64,000 nt of DNA from Anaerolineales bacterium (lineage in GTDB: Bacteria > Chloroflexota > Anaerolineae > JAAEKA01): NCBI GenBank assembly GCA_020634615.1, contig JACKBI010000006.1, positions 1-64,000 on the forward strand, read 5' to 3'. Shown here piece after piece: positions 53,279 to 60,502 of the stretch (within the stretch, counting starts at the first letter, position 1; each line of letters begins with the position of its first letter). Made by a program: the position numbers and the translations under genes. Under the pieces are notes generated by a model. The model had not been told where the DNA came from. It saw nothing but the letters and a program-made list of their open reading frames with translations, and made no database searches.

Positions 53279-53407
53279 TTACGGCTGCAGGTTTTGAACG
53301 CGCCGGGCCAGAGTAGCCAGCAGCAGGAACAGCAGGATCGGCACACCTAACCGCAGCACGGTCAGGATCAGCAGTGTGAGAAATTCCGAAGTCTCCATGG
53401 TGAACAT
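53279..53407 (-). CDS. 42-aa single-helix membrane protein
   Basis: A very short gene starting at 53407 with AAAGAGG upstream. The product is essentially one membrane helix (LTLLILTVLRLGVPILLFLL) with short polar ends (ARRVQNLQP). The helix is close to that of the protein at 47544 (LRLGVPLLLTLVL). It opens the cytochrome/ferredoxin/NrfD operon, 32 bp upstream of the octahaem gene. It may be a small complex-stabilising subunit. It is easily overlooked because of its size. Confidence 0.6.
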   Translation of the reverse strand: MFTMETSEFLTLLILTVLRLGVPILLFLLLATLARRVQNLQP

Positions 53408-53515
53408 AGGTTGCCTCTTTCTGTCTGCCAGGTAAGGCGTCCAGAGTGTCCTCGGCGGTTGAGCGGGATGTCCAACCGGTGAATTCATCAGGACGCTGAC
53501 TAAATTTCTACTCTT

Positions 53516-53544
53516 AGTGTAGTTGTTTGTGAGGCGGTTTTCAA
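53516..53544 (-). promoter_or_regulatory. Promoter of the leftward NrfD-type operon
   Basis: Read leftward: TTGAAA (53544-53539), 17-bp spacer, TACACT (53521-53516). It gives a leader of about 100 nt before the mini-protein gene. The TATGGGG dyad at 53609 lies at about -110. Confidence 0.6.
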
Positions 53545-53608
53545 TCGGGCATTCTCCCCAAGTTATGCTCAGTCGCCGGCGATGTGTTCGGCGTTTCCAG
53601 CGTGAGGT

Positions 53609-53628
53609 TATGGGGCAAATTCCCCATA
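53609..53628. promoter_or_regulatory. TATGGGG-N6-CCCCATA dyad
   Basis: A perfect 7-bp inverted repeat with a 6-bp spacer between two divergent cytochrome operons. The related dyad at 47491-47510 lies just downstream of the response regulator gene. It is a plausible NarL-type response regulator site. The 491-bp gap (53408-53898) contains this site, an FNR-like dyad and two promoters; the rest (about 53702-53898) is an untranslated leader with no gene that I can support. Confidence 0.5.
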
Positions 53629-53652
53629 TCTCTTGAGGATTTTCCCCCAAAC

Positions 53653-53666
53653 ATGATCTATATCAT
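53653..53666 (+). promoter_or_regulatory. FNR-like dyad
   Basis: ATGAT-CTAT-ATCAT is a perfect inverted repeat with a 4-bp spacer, differing from the FNR consensus (TTGAT-N4-ATCAA) only at the outer bases. Its centre is about 41.5 bp upstream of the predicted start of transcription at about 53701, the classic position for activation at class II promoters. Confidence 0.55.
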
Positions 53667-53694
53667 TGGTATTTTTCGGAGAAATGTGTAGAAT
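53666..53694 (+). promoter_or_regulatory. Promoter of the decaheme lipoprotein gene
   Basis: TTGGTA (53666-53671), 17-bp spacer, TAGAAT (53689-53694). A weak -35 next to an activator-type dyad fits regulated expression. A leader of nearly 200 nt precedes the ATG at 53899. Confidence 0.55.
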
Positions 53695-53898
53695 ACTTAC
53701 ACGGGTCGCCACGCGACTTGGTTGTCGTCCAAACAGGCAGCAGAGTCGTCCCTCCGTTGGCAAGGTTTTTTGCAAACTGCCATGTCGCCACGTTGACCCA
53801 AACCCCATCGTCCCGAGCCAAACTGTCGTCAAACAACAGCACGGCTCCAATCGATCCACCATTGTTGGTGACAAGCGCAAGTGGAGAAGGAGATTTCA

Positions 53899-56109
53899 AT
53901 GAAACGATTCCTCTTAGTTGCGGCGTTACTCCTGGTACTGGTATTGCTGGTTGCTTGCAGCCAGGATACGGTTCCACCTGCGCCGCAGCCAGAAGCAGCT
54001 CAGGTTGAGTGCCCTGAGTGTCAGGCGTGTGCCGACGCTCCGGTTTGTCCGGAAGTACAGGCTTGCCCAGAACCAGAGGTGTGCGCTGAACCGGTGGTTG
54101 CGGTGGTTCCATTTGAAGAGCAGTGGGCCAACTCACCACACAACGACATCACTGCTGAAGCGTTCAACCACTGGAACGAAGATGACCCAGCGCAGATTCC
54201 TGAGAGCTGCGCCAAGTGCCACAGCACCAGTGGATACGTTGATTTCCTGGGCGCAGATGGCAGCGAAGCCGGTGTCGTCAATGCACCGCATCCGATCGGC
54301 AGCACGGTAGAATGCTCAGCCTGCCACAACGACGCGACTATCCACAAGACCAGCGTGGTCTTCCCCTCGGGGATTGAGATCACCGATCTTGGCGATGAGT
54401 CCCGCTGTATGGAATGCCATCAAGGTCGTGAATCAAAGGTTAGCGTCGACGCCGCCATCGAGAAGGTCGGATTGACGGACAGCCCGGACGAAGTAAGCGC
54501 CGATCTTGGCTTCCGGAACATCCACTACTTCGCAGCGGCCGCGACCCAGTATGGCGCCCAGGCCGAGGGTGGCTACCAGTACGACGGCAATTCCTACGAC
54601 ATCAAGTTCTACCATGTCGATGGTTTCAACACCTGCAACACCTGCCATGATCCCCATACGCTGGAGATCAACATCGTGGCCTGCCAGACCTGCCATACCG
54701 ACGTGAATACGGTCGAAGACTTCGCGAAGGTGCGCATGGCCGGCTCCGAAGCCGACTATGACGGCGATGGCAACGTCGAAGAGGGTGTGGTAGAGGAAAT
54801 CGCGGGTGTCCAGGAGACCCTGTTCACCGCGATCCAGGCCTATGCCAGCGAAGTTGCCGGCACCCCCATCCTTTACAATCCGGCTGCCTATCCCTACTTC
54901 TTTGGCGACGCCAACGCCAATGGCCAGGTCGACGAGGATGAGAGCGGTTATGCTTCCTGGACGCCGCGTCTGCTGCGGGCTGCCTACAACTACCAGGTAG
55001 CCACCAAGGATCCCGGCAAGTTCGCCCACAACGGCAAGTACATCATTCAGTTGATGTACGACTCGATCGCTGACCTCAACACTGCAGTGACTGAGCCGGT
55101 AGACATGACTACAATGCACCGCATCGATCCCGGTCACTTCGCCGGTTCTGAGGAAGCTTTCCGCCACTGGGACGAGGAAGGCGCTGTGCCCAGCAGTTGT
55201 GCCAAGTGCCACTCGGCCGACGGTCTGCCGCAGTTGATCTCGGAAGGCGTCATCACGTCGCAGCCGGTGTCCAATGGCTTCAAGTGCACCACGTGCCACG
55301 CCAACATGGAAGACTTCTCCCGCATCGAGATCACCGATGTGACCTTCCCCAGCGGCGCCACTGTGAGCATGGATGATCCTGACAGCAATCTGTGCATCAG
55401 CTGCCACCAGGGTCGCGCCTCCACCATCGACATCGAGAAGGCCACTGCTGGTCTGGAAGAGGATGCCGTTCCGGAGAATGCCCTGCGCTTCACCAACGTC
55501 CACTACTTCGCTGCCGGTGCAACCAAGTTCGGCGGCGAGGTTCAGGGTGCGTATCAGAACCCCGAACTGTCCTACCTGGGCAAGTTCAATCACGTGCCTG
55601 GGTTCGACAACTGCACCGACTGCCACAACACGCATGAGCTGGAAGTGAAGACGGAAGCCTGCTTCACCTGCCATGCTGGTGTGGAGACGGTTCAGGATAT
55701 CCGTGGTCCGCTGTCCACCGCCGACTATGATGGCGACGGCGACGTGACCGAGGGCATTGCCGGCGAGATCGCAACCTACAGTGACAAGCTGTACGCGGCG
55801 ATGCAGGAATACGCAACCAGCGTCATCGGCAAGGCGATCATCTACAACCCCAACGCCTATCCGTACTTCTTCGAGGACACGGATGGCAATGGCGAGATCA
55901 ACGGGGAAGAAGGCGCTTACACGGCCTGGACCCCGCGCTTGCTGAAGGCTGCTTACAACTACCAGTATGTCCAGAAGGATCCTGGCGCTTTTGCCCACAA
56001 CGGCAAGTATGTAATCCAGTTCCTCTATGACAATCTGTCCAGCCTGAGCACCAAGGTTGATGTCGATATGGCGGGCATGATCCGGCCCGACGCACCGGCC
56101 GCTCAGTAA
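53899..56109 (+). CDS. Decaheme cytochrome c lipoprotein with duplicated pentaheme modules
   Basis: A 736-aa protein starting at the ATG at 53899 (AGAAGGAGA upstream). Its signal peptide ends in a lipobox (LLVACS), followed by a Cys-rich linker (CPECQACADAPVCPEVQACP). Two halves of about 330 residues each carry five CXXCH: CAKCH, CSACH, CMECH, CNTCH, CQTCH, then CAKCH, CTTCH, CISCH, CTDCH, CFTCH. Each half has acidic EF-hand-like loops (DYDGDGNVEEG, DANANGQVDEDESG; DYDGDGDVTEG, DTDGNGEINGEEG). It is lipid-anchored outside the membrane and likely passes electrons to an external acceptor. Binding calcium is inferred. Confidence 0.88.
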   Translation: MKRFLLVAALLLVLVLLVACSQDTVPPAPQPEAAQVECPECQACADAPVCPEVQACPEPEVCAEPVVAVVPFEEQWANSPHNDITAEAFNHWNEDDPAQIPESCAKCHSTSGYVDFLGADGSEAGVVNAPHPIGSTVECSACHNDATIHKTSVVFPSGIEITDLGDESRCMECHQGRESKVSVDAAIEKVGLTDSPDEVSADLGFRNIHYFAAAATQYGAQAEGGYQYDGNSYDIKFYHVDGFNTCNTCHDPHTLEINIVACQTCHTDVNTVEDFAKVRMAGSEADYDGDGNVEEGVVEEIAGVQETLFTAIQAYASEVAGTPILYNPAAYPYFFGDANANGQVDEDESGYASWTPRLLRAAYNYQVATKDPGKFAHNGKYIIQLMYDSIADLNTAVTEPVDMTTMHRIDPGHFAGSEEAFRHWDEEGAVPSSCAKCHSADGLPQLISEGVITSQPVSNGFKCTTCHANMEDFSRIEITDVTFPSGATVSMDDPDSNLCISCHQGRASTIDIEKATAGLEEDAVPENALRFTNVHYFAAGATKFGGEVQGAYQNPELSYLGKFNHVPGFDNCTDCHNTHELEVKTEACFTCHAGVETVQDIRGPLSTADYDGDGDVTEGIAGEIATYSDKLYAAMQEYATSVIGKAIIYNPNAYPYFFEDTDGNGEINGEEGAYTAWTPRLLKAAYNYQYVQKDPGAFAHNGKYVIQFLYDNLSSLSTKVDVDMAGMIRPDAPAAQ

Positions 56110-56148
56110 TATCCTGGCTGCGTCGCAGCCCAGGTAAGTGACACAATC

Positions 56149-56184
56149 GAGACCGGGTACGCAAGTACCCGGTCTCTTGCGTTT
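56149..56184 (+). terminator. Terminator of the decaheme gene
   Basis: GAGACCGGGTAC-GCAA-GTACCCGGTCTC is a perfect 12-bp stem with a 4-nt loop, followed by TTGCGTTT. A second hairpin (CCTGGCTGCG/CGCAGCCCAGG, about 56113-56134) precedes it. Confidence 0.8.
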
Positions 56185-56230
56185 CGAGCGCAGGACATGA
56201 AAATGTCGGCAAGTGCCCGCTAGCCGTGCT

Positions 56231-56260
56231 TTGTCCAGATTTTCCTAATGGTGCTATAAT
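56231..56260 (+). promoter_or_regulatory. Promoter of the large multiheme gene
   Basis: TTGTCC (56231-56236), 18-bp spacer, TATAAT (56255-56260). It gives a leader of about 70 nt before the start at 56335. Confidence 0.6.
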
Positions 56261-56334
56261 GTCTATGTTCCATGCTTTGACAGCGTCCCATCTTCATCCC
56301 ATTCTATCGCCATTTTCCAGATACGAGGCCAGTG

Positions 56335-58581
56335 ATGACTGATACCCCCTCTCCAGAGTTGTCCGAAGAGACTCTATCCCCCGTTGAAGCTACCCCACCC
56401 AAGCGACGAAGACGCCTTTGGCTGTGGATTCTGGGTGGCATTGGTGTTGTTGCTGTAATGTTTGCCTTCTTCATTGCTTCGGTGGAACTGCTGCATTACA
56501 CCGAATCGGCAGCATTTTGTTCGGCGTGCCATGTGATGCACCCTGAGTTCACTGCCTATGAGAACTCACCCCATGCGCGTGCTGAGTGTGGCACCTGCCA
56601 TATCGGTCCCGGCGCGATGGAGGCCTTCAAGGCAAAACTGGCCAATGTTCGCTATTTGTGGGTCTATCCTACAGGTCAGTACGAGAAGCCCATTCCCTCA
56701 CCCATCCATAGCCTGCGTCCGGTCGAGGTGGTCTGCGAGCAGTGCCACTGGCCCGAAAAAGTCTACGATGATCGGTTGGTCGTTGTGTCAGACTACGCGG
56801 CGGACGAAGAAAACAGCCTGACTACCACCTCGTTACTGATGAAGACCGGCGGCGGTACGGAAGAGGCTGGCATGGGGCGTGGTATCCATTGGCACATCGA
56901 AAACCCGGTTTACTACATCGCTACTGACGAGAAACGCCAGGACATTCCGTGGGTGAAGGCGGAATACGACGGCAAGGTGACGGAATACATGTCCGTCAGC
57001 AATCCTCTGACACAGGAACAGATCGACAGCGCCGAGATTCGCAAGATGGACTGCGTCGACTGCCACAACCGGGCCAGCCACAACTTCCGTCGGCCCAATG
57101 ATGCAATCGATGAGTCAATCTCTGCGGGTCTCATCGCCTCTGACCTGCCCTACATCAAGCAGACGGGCGTGGACGTTCTGGAGACTGTCTACGAGACTGA
57201 GGATGCTGCCGCTGCGGCTATTGCCGGTATCCCCGATTTCTACAAGGAAACGTACCCGGACGTCTATGCCGAGCGCCAGAGCGATATCGAACAAGCGACC
57301 ACTGAATTACAGGCGATCTTCGACCGCACAACCTTCCCGTTCATGAACGTAACGTGGGAGTCTCACACCAACAACATTGGTCACAAGGATTTTCCAGGCT
57401 GCTTCCGCTGCCATGATGGCCAACACCTGAGCGAAGATAACGAAGCAATCCGGCTGGAGTGTAACATCTGCCATGCTATCCCGCAGGTGGCTCTGCCCGG
57501 CCAGCCCGCGCCGGTGATCAGCACCCTGCCGGCTGGCAATGAGCCAGAGTCGCACCACAGCACAACCTGGTTGGCTGAACACCGGTACCGGTTCGACGCA
57601 ACCTGCACGGAATGTCATACGACCGACGATCCGGGCGGCACATCCAACACCAGTTTCTGCTCCAACAGCGCCTGCCACGGCACCGAGTGGAAATTCGCCG
57701 GGTTGAATGCTCCTGGCATCCGCGACCTGGTGGCGCCGCCTGCAGAGCCAGGCAACGGCACGCCGAATCCGATCCCGCATCCAATTGGCGCCGACACCGA
57801 CTGCAAGGTGTGTCATGGTCCGGACGGCGTTCATCCGTTCCCTGCCGGGCATGAGAGCTTCGATGTGAGCATGTGTGTTCAATGTCATACGCCTACATCG
57901 ACTACCGGAGAAACAGGCGACGCAGCGCAGCCAACCTCTGAAGCTACGGCGGCATCCGGTGATGTTGCACCGGCAGGTGGTCCGCCTGCGATTCCACACT
58001 CACTGGACGGCCGCGATAACTGCCTGGCGTGTCATGCTACGGGCGGCCTGAAGCCATACCCGGCCGATCACGAAGGACGGACAGTGGACCAGTGCCAGAT
58101 GTGTCATATGCCCGCTGCGGCAGAATCGCCGACCACCGCGCCAGAAGCAACTGCTGCGCCAGACGCGACCACAGCACCTGAGGCAACTGCAACCTCCCAG
58201 GGGGCAACGCCTGAGGCGACCGCAACCACGGCTGCTCCGGCGTCGGGTGGCATTCCCGCCATTCCACATCCGCTGGAAGGCCGTGATGATTGTGTGCTGT
58301 GCCATGGTGAAGGCGGTGTCAAGCCCTATCCAGCCGATCACGTTGGCCGCACCAGCGACACGTGTCTTCAGTGCCACCAGCCGGTTGCCGCGGGTGACTC
58401 CAGCGCTACCGGCGGGGACACCGGCAGCACAGCCAGCGCTCCGGGCATCCCGCATGACATCACTGATCTTGAGAATCAGTGCCTTGCCTGCCACTACACC
58501 GGCAGCGTCAAGCCGTTCCCCAGCAATCACGAGGGGTATTCCAACGAGATGTGCCTCTCCTGTCACCAGCCGCAAAGCTAG
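56335..58581 (+). CDS. NapC/NirT-like multiheme cytochrome c with about 16 haem motifs
   Basis: A 748-aa protein (ATG at 56335; the GTG 3 bp earlier is also possible). A cytoplasmic start, a membrane helix (LWLWILGGIGVVAVMFAFFI) and SAAFCSACHVMHPEFTAYEN resemble NapC/NirT quinol dehydrogenases. Fifteen CXXCH motifs plus one longer CSNSACH (C-x4-CH) are present. The last third is four diheme repeats of the type IPH..DGRDNCLACH...GLKPYPADH, separated by Ala/Thr/Glu/Pro linkers. It probably takes electrons from the quinone pool and relays them outward through a chain of haems. It follows the decahaem lipoprotein and is the most elaborate electron carrier in the locus. Confidence 0.87.
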   Translation: MTDTPSPELSEETLSPVEATPPKRRRRLWLWILGGIGVVAVMFAFFIASVELLHYTESAAFCSACHVMHPEFTAYENSPHARAECGTCHIGPGAMEAFKAKLANVRYLWVYPTGQYEKPIPSPIHSLRPVEVVCEQCHWPEKVYDDRLVVVSDYAADEENSLTTTSLLMKTGGGTEEAGMGRGIHWHIENPVYYIATDEKRQDIPWVKAEYDGKVTEYMSVSNPLTQEQIDSAEIRKMDCVDCHNRASHNFRRPNDAIDESISAGLIASDLPYIKQTGVDVLETVYETEDAAAAAIAGIPDFYKETYPDVYAERQSDIEQATTELQAIFDRTTFPFMNVTWESHTNNIGHKDFPGCFRCHDGQHLSEDNEAIRLECNICHAIPQVALPGQPAPVISTLPAGNEPESHHSTTWLAEHRYRFDATCTECHTTDDPGGTSNTSFCSNSACHGTEWKFAGLNAPGIRDLVAPPAEPGNGTPNPIPHPIGADTDCKVCHGPDGVHPFPAGHESFDVSMCVQCHTPTSTTGETGDAAQPTSEATAASGDVAPAGGPPAIPHSLDGRDNCLACHATGGLKPYPADHEGRTVDQCQMCHMPAAAESPTTAPEATAAPDATTAPEATATSQGATPEATATTAAPASGGIPAIPHPLEGRDDCVLCHGEGGVKPYPADHVGRTSDTCLQCHQPVAAGDSSATGGDTGSTASAPGIPHDITDLENQCLACHYTGSVKPFPSNHEGYSNEMCLSCHQPQS

Positions 58582-58605
58582 CGGCTCACCATCTGAATTC
58601 AACAG

Positions 58606-58634
58606 CCGGGCACGCAAGTGCCCGGTTTTTGTTT
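58606..58634 (+). terminator. Terminator of the multiheme gene
   Basis: CCGGGCAC-GCAA-GTGCCCGG followed by TTTTTGTTT, a textbook intrinsic terminator that ends 33 bp before radA. Confidence 0.85.
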
Positions 58635-58667
58635 GACGCATTCGCTGGCGATAAGTACAATTGTTCT

Positions 58668-60044
58668 ATGGCAAAGATCAAAGTTCGCTACGTCTGTGAA
58701 AACTGCGGCAGCGCTCAACCCAAGTGGATGGGCAAATGCCCCGATTGCGGCGACTGGAACACCCTGGTGGAACGCCAGATCGTCACTGCGCCTTCCACCA
58801 GCGCGCGCACGGTCATGCCGCTGGAGTCTGGTGGCGCGCCGCAGCCCCTGCCCGCGATTTCCTCCGACGGGGTGGATCGCATTCCTGTTCAGGGCAGTGA
58901 ACTGAGTCGCGTGCTGGGTGGTGGGATTGTACCCGGCTCTGTCATTCTGGTCAGCGGCGATCCGGGGATCGGCAAGAGCACCTTGCTGCTGCAACTGGCG
59001 GCCGACATGGCGCGCACCCAAGGCAATACGCTGTATGTCAGCGCAGAGGAAAGCGCACGCCAGCTAAAGATACGGGCCGGCCGGCTGGGCATCGAGGAGC
59101 CGAGTCTCTACGTCCACGCCGAGATACATCTGGAGAACATCCTGCACCATGCCGGCGAATTGTCGCCCGCGCTGATGGTGGTCGACTCGATCCAGGCCAT
59201 CTTCTCTGACGCCTCCCAGTCGGCCGCCGGCAGCGTCAGCCAGGTGCGCGAGTGTGCGGCCCAGTTGTTGCGGCTGGCCAAGAGCCAGGGCATGCCCGTG
59301 TTCCTGGTGGGCCACGTGACCAAAGAGGGCTCGATTGCCGGCCCGCGCGTGTTGGAACACATGGTTGACACGGTGCTCTATCTGGAGGGCGAGCGCTTCC
59401 AGACCTATCGCTTGTTGCGCAGCGTCAAGAACCGTTTCGGCTCCACCGACGAGGTAGGTGTATTCGAGATGGTCGAGGCGGGGCTGCGCGAGGTAGCCAA
59501 TCCGTCGGAGGCATTTCTGGCTGAGCGGTTGCCCAACGCATCCGGCTCTGCCATTGCGGTCACGATGGAGGGCACCCGGCCGTTGTTGGTGGAGGTGCAG
59601 GCGCTGGCATCCACGACCAGTTTCCCCCAGCCGCGGCGCACTGCCAACGGCGTGGACTTCAACCGGCTGCTGCTGCTGACGGCGGTCCTCAGCAAGCGGA
59701 TGGGCTATCGTCTCAGTGACCAGGACTTGTTTGTCAATGTCGTAGGCGGGCTGCGCATCAGCGAGCCTGCGGCGGACCTGGCCGTTGCCGCGGCCATTGC
59801 CAGCAGTCTCAAGAACACGCCGGTGCCTGCCGATCTTGCGGTGGTCGGTGAGGTCGGCTTGAGCGGCGAGCTGCGCAGTGTCAGCCAGTTGCCGCGGCGG
59901 CTGAATGAGGCTGCCAAGCTGGGCTTCACGCGCTGTGTGGTGCCCAAGGGCCGCGGCAAGGCGATTGCCGCGCCGGAGGGCATGCAGGTGATCGGTGTGC
60001 GCACGTTGCAGCAGGCCCTGGAGGTCACGCTGGGTGGCGCCTGA
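58668..60044 (+). CDS. radA: DNA repair protein RadA
   Basis: A 458-aa protein involved in branch migration and homologous recombination. It starts at 58668 with the zinc motif YVCENCGSAQPKWMGKCPDC. Walker A GDPGIGKSTL (about 103-112), the RadA-specific KNRFGS (VKNRFGSTDEVG, about 248-259) and a Lon-like C-terminal domain (VVGGLRISEPAADLAVAAAI) are present. There is no clear ribosome site; the frame is open upstream but the zinc motif fixes the start. Confidence 0.94.
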   Translation: MAKIKVRYVCENCGSAQPKWMGKCPDCGDWNTLVERQIVTAPSTSARTVMPLESGGAPQPLPAISSDGVDRIPVQGSELSRVLGGGIVPGSVILVSGDPGIGKSTLLLQLAADMARTQGNTLYVSAEESARQLKIRAGRLGIEEPSLYVHAEIHLENILHHAGELSPALMVVDSIQAIFSDASQSAAGSVSQVRECAAQLLRLAKSQGMPVFLVGHVTKEGSIAGPRVLEHMVDTVLYLEGERFQTYRLLRSVKNRFGSTDEVGVFEMVEAGLREVANPSEAFLAERLPNASGSAIAVTMEGTRPLLVEVQALASTTSFPQPRRTANGVDFNRLLLLTAVLSKRMGYRLSDQDLFVNVVGGLRISEPAADLAVAAAIASSLKNTPVPADLAVVGEVGLSGELRSVSQLPRRLNEAAKLGFTRCVVPKGRGKAIAAPEGMQVIGVRTLQQALEVTLGGA

Positions 60045-60102
60045 TAGCCGTGGTTCGTCAGTTTTCCTGTCCAGCGTTCCTGTGGCATAATTGCACGGAC
60101 CG

Positions 60103-60118
60103 TTCGTTGTCGAACGAA
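60103..60118. promoter_or_regulatory. Palindromic operator-like site
   Basis: TTCGTT-GTCG-AACGAA is a 6-bp perfect inverted repeat just downstream of a CATAAT -10-like hexamer (60085-60090) and 68 bp before the small gene at 60186. A repressor site is possible. Confidence 0.35.
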
Positions 60119-60185
60119 ATAACCGACAACCCCTGTGGCAGTATAGAACAACGGGGGCCACGAAATATTAGCAAGGAGACGACCA

Positions 60186-60383
60186 ATGCCCTACACATAC
60201 ACGAATTCTAAGGGTAACACCTACGTCCTGCACAGCCAGATGACGACCCTCAAGGGCGGCCGCCAGCAGAAGATCTATTTCTTCGCTAAGGAAGCCAAGG
60301 AAGGTGCACTGGATGCAGTGCCCGATGGCTACGCAGTCTCGGAGAGCAAGAACGGACTCCCGGTACTGAAGAAGAAGGCCTAA
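60186..60383 (+). CDS. Conserved 65-aa basic protein
   Basis: A small protein with AAGGAG before its ATG. It is basic and soluble, with the phrase GRQQKIYFFAKEAKEGALDA and an end of PVLKKKA. Similar short proteins with this IYFF..K pattern are familiar from Chloroflexota and Cyanobacteria, but no function is known to me. It is a single gene closed by a strong hairpin. Confidence 0.75.
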   Translation: MPYTYTNSKGNTYVLHSQMTTLKGGRQQKIYFFAKEAKEGALDAVPDGYAVSESKNGLPVLKKKA

Positions 60384-60395
60384 GCTGTAGTCAAC

Positions 60396-60436
60396 AAGTC
60401 CGCCTGGAACAGCATTAGCCGTTCCAGGCGGACTTT
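60396..60436 (+). terminator. Terminator after the 65-aa gene
   Basis: GTCCGCCTGGAAC and GTTCCAGGCGGAC pair perfectly over 13 bp with a 10-nt loop, followed by TTTGATT. Confidence 0.8.
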
Positions 60437-60502
60437 GATTCAATGGCCTGTCACTGAACGGCTTGCAAGGCCGGTCCGTGACGCGCCTTGTGGCTGGAAA
60501 AC

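Noticed and set aside
53663..54139. A 158-aa minus-strand frame over the leader of the decaheme gene
   Set aside because: Part of it has a protein-like look (GGSIGAVLLFDDSLARDDGV), but it extends into the signal peptide region of the decaheme gene and has no ribosome site. It might be a gene remnant; not enough support to list.
54433..55998. A 521-aa minus-strand frame
   Set aside because: Antisense to the decaheme gene. The hydrophobic look comes from complementary codons of the cytochrome; no start signal.
50226..58581. Assignment as a nitrate or nitrite reductase locus
   Set aside because: NrfD- and NapC-like parts alone are not specific, and no NrfA-type CXXCK motif or molybdopterin subunit is visible.
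58640..58667. SOS (LexA) box before radA
   Set aside because: AGTAC-AATT-GTTCT only partly resembles the Gram-positive SOS box; too weak without the LexA sequence of this organism.
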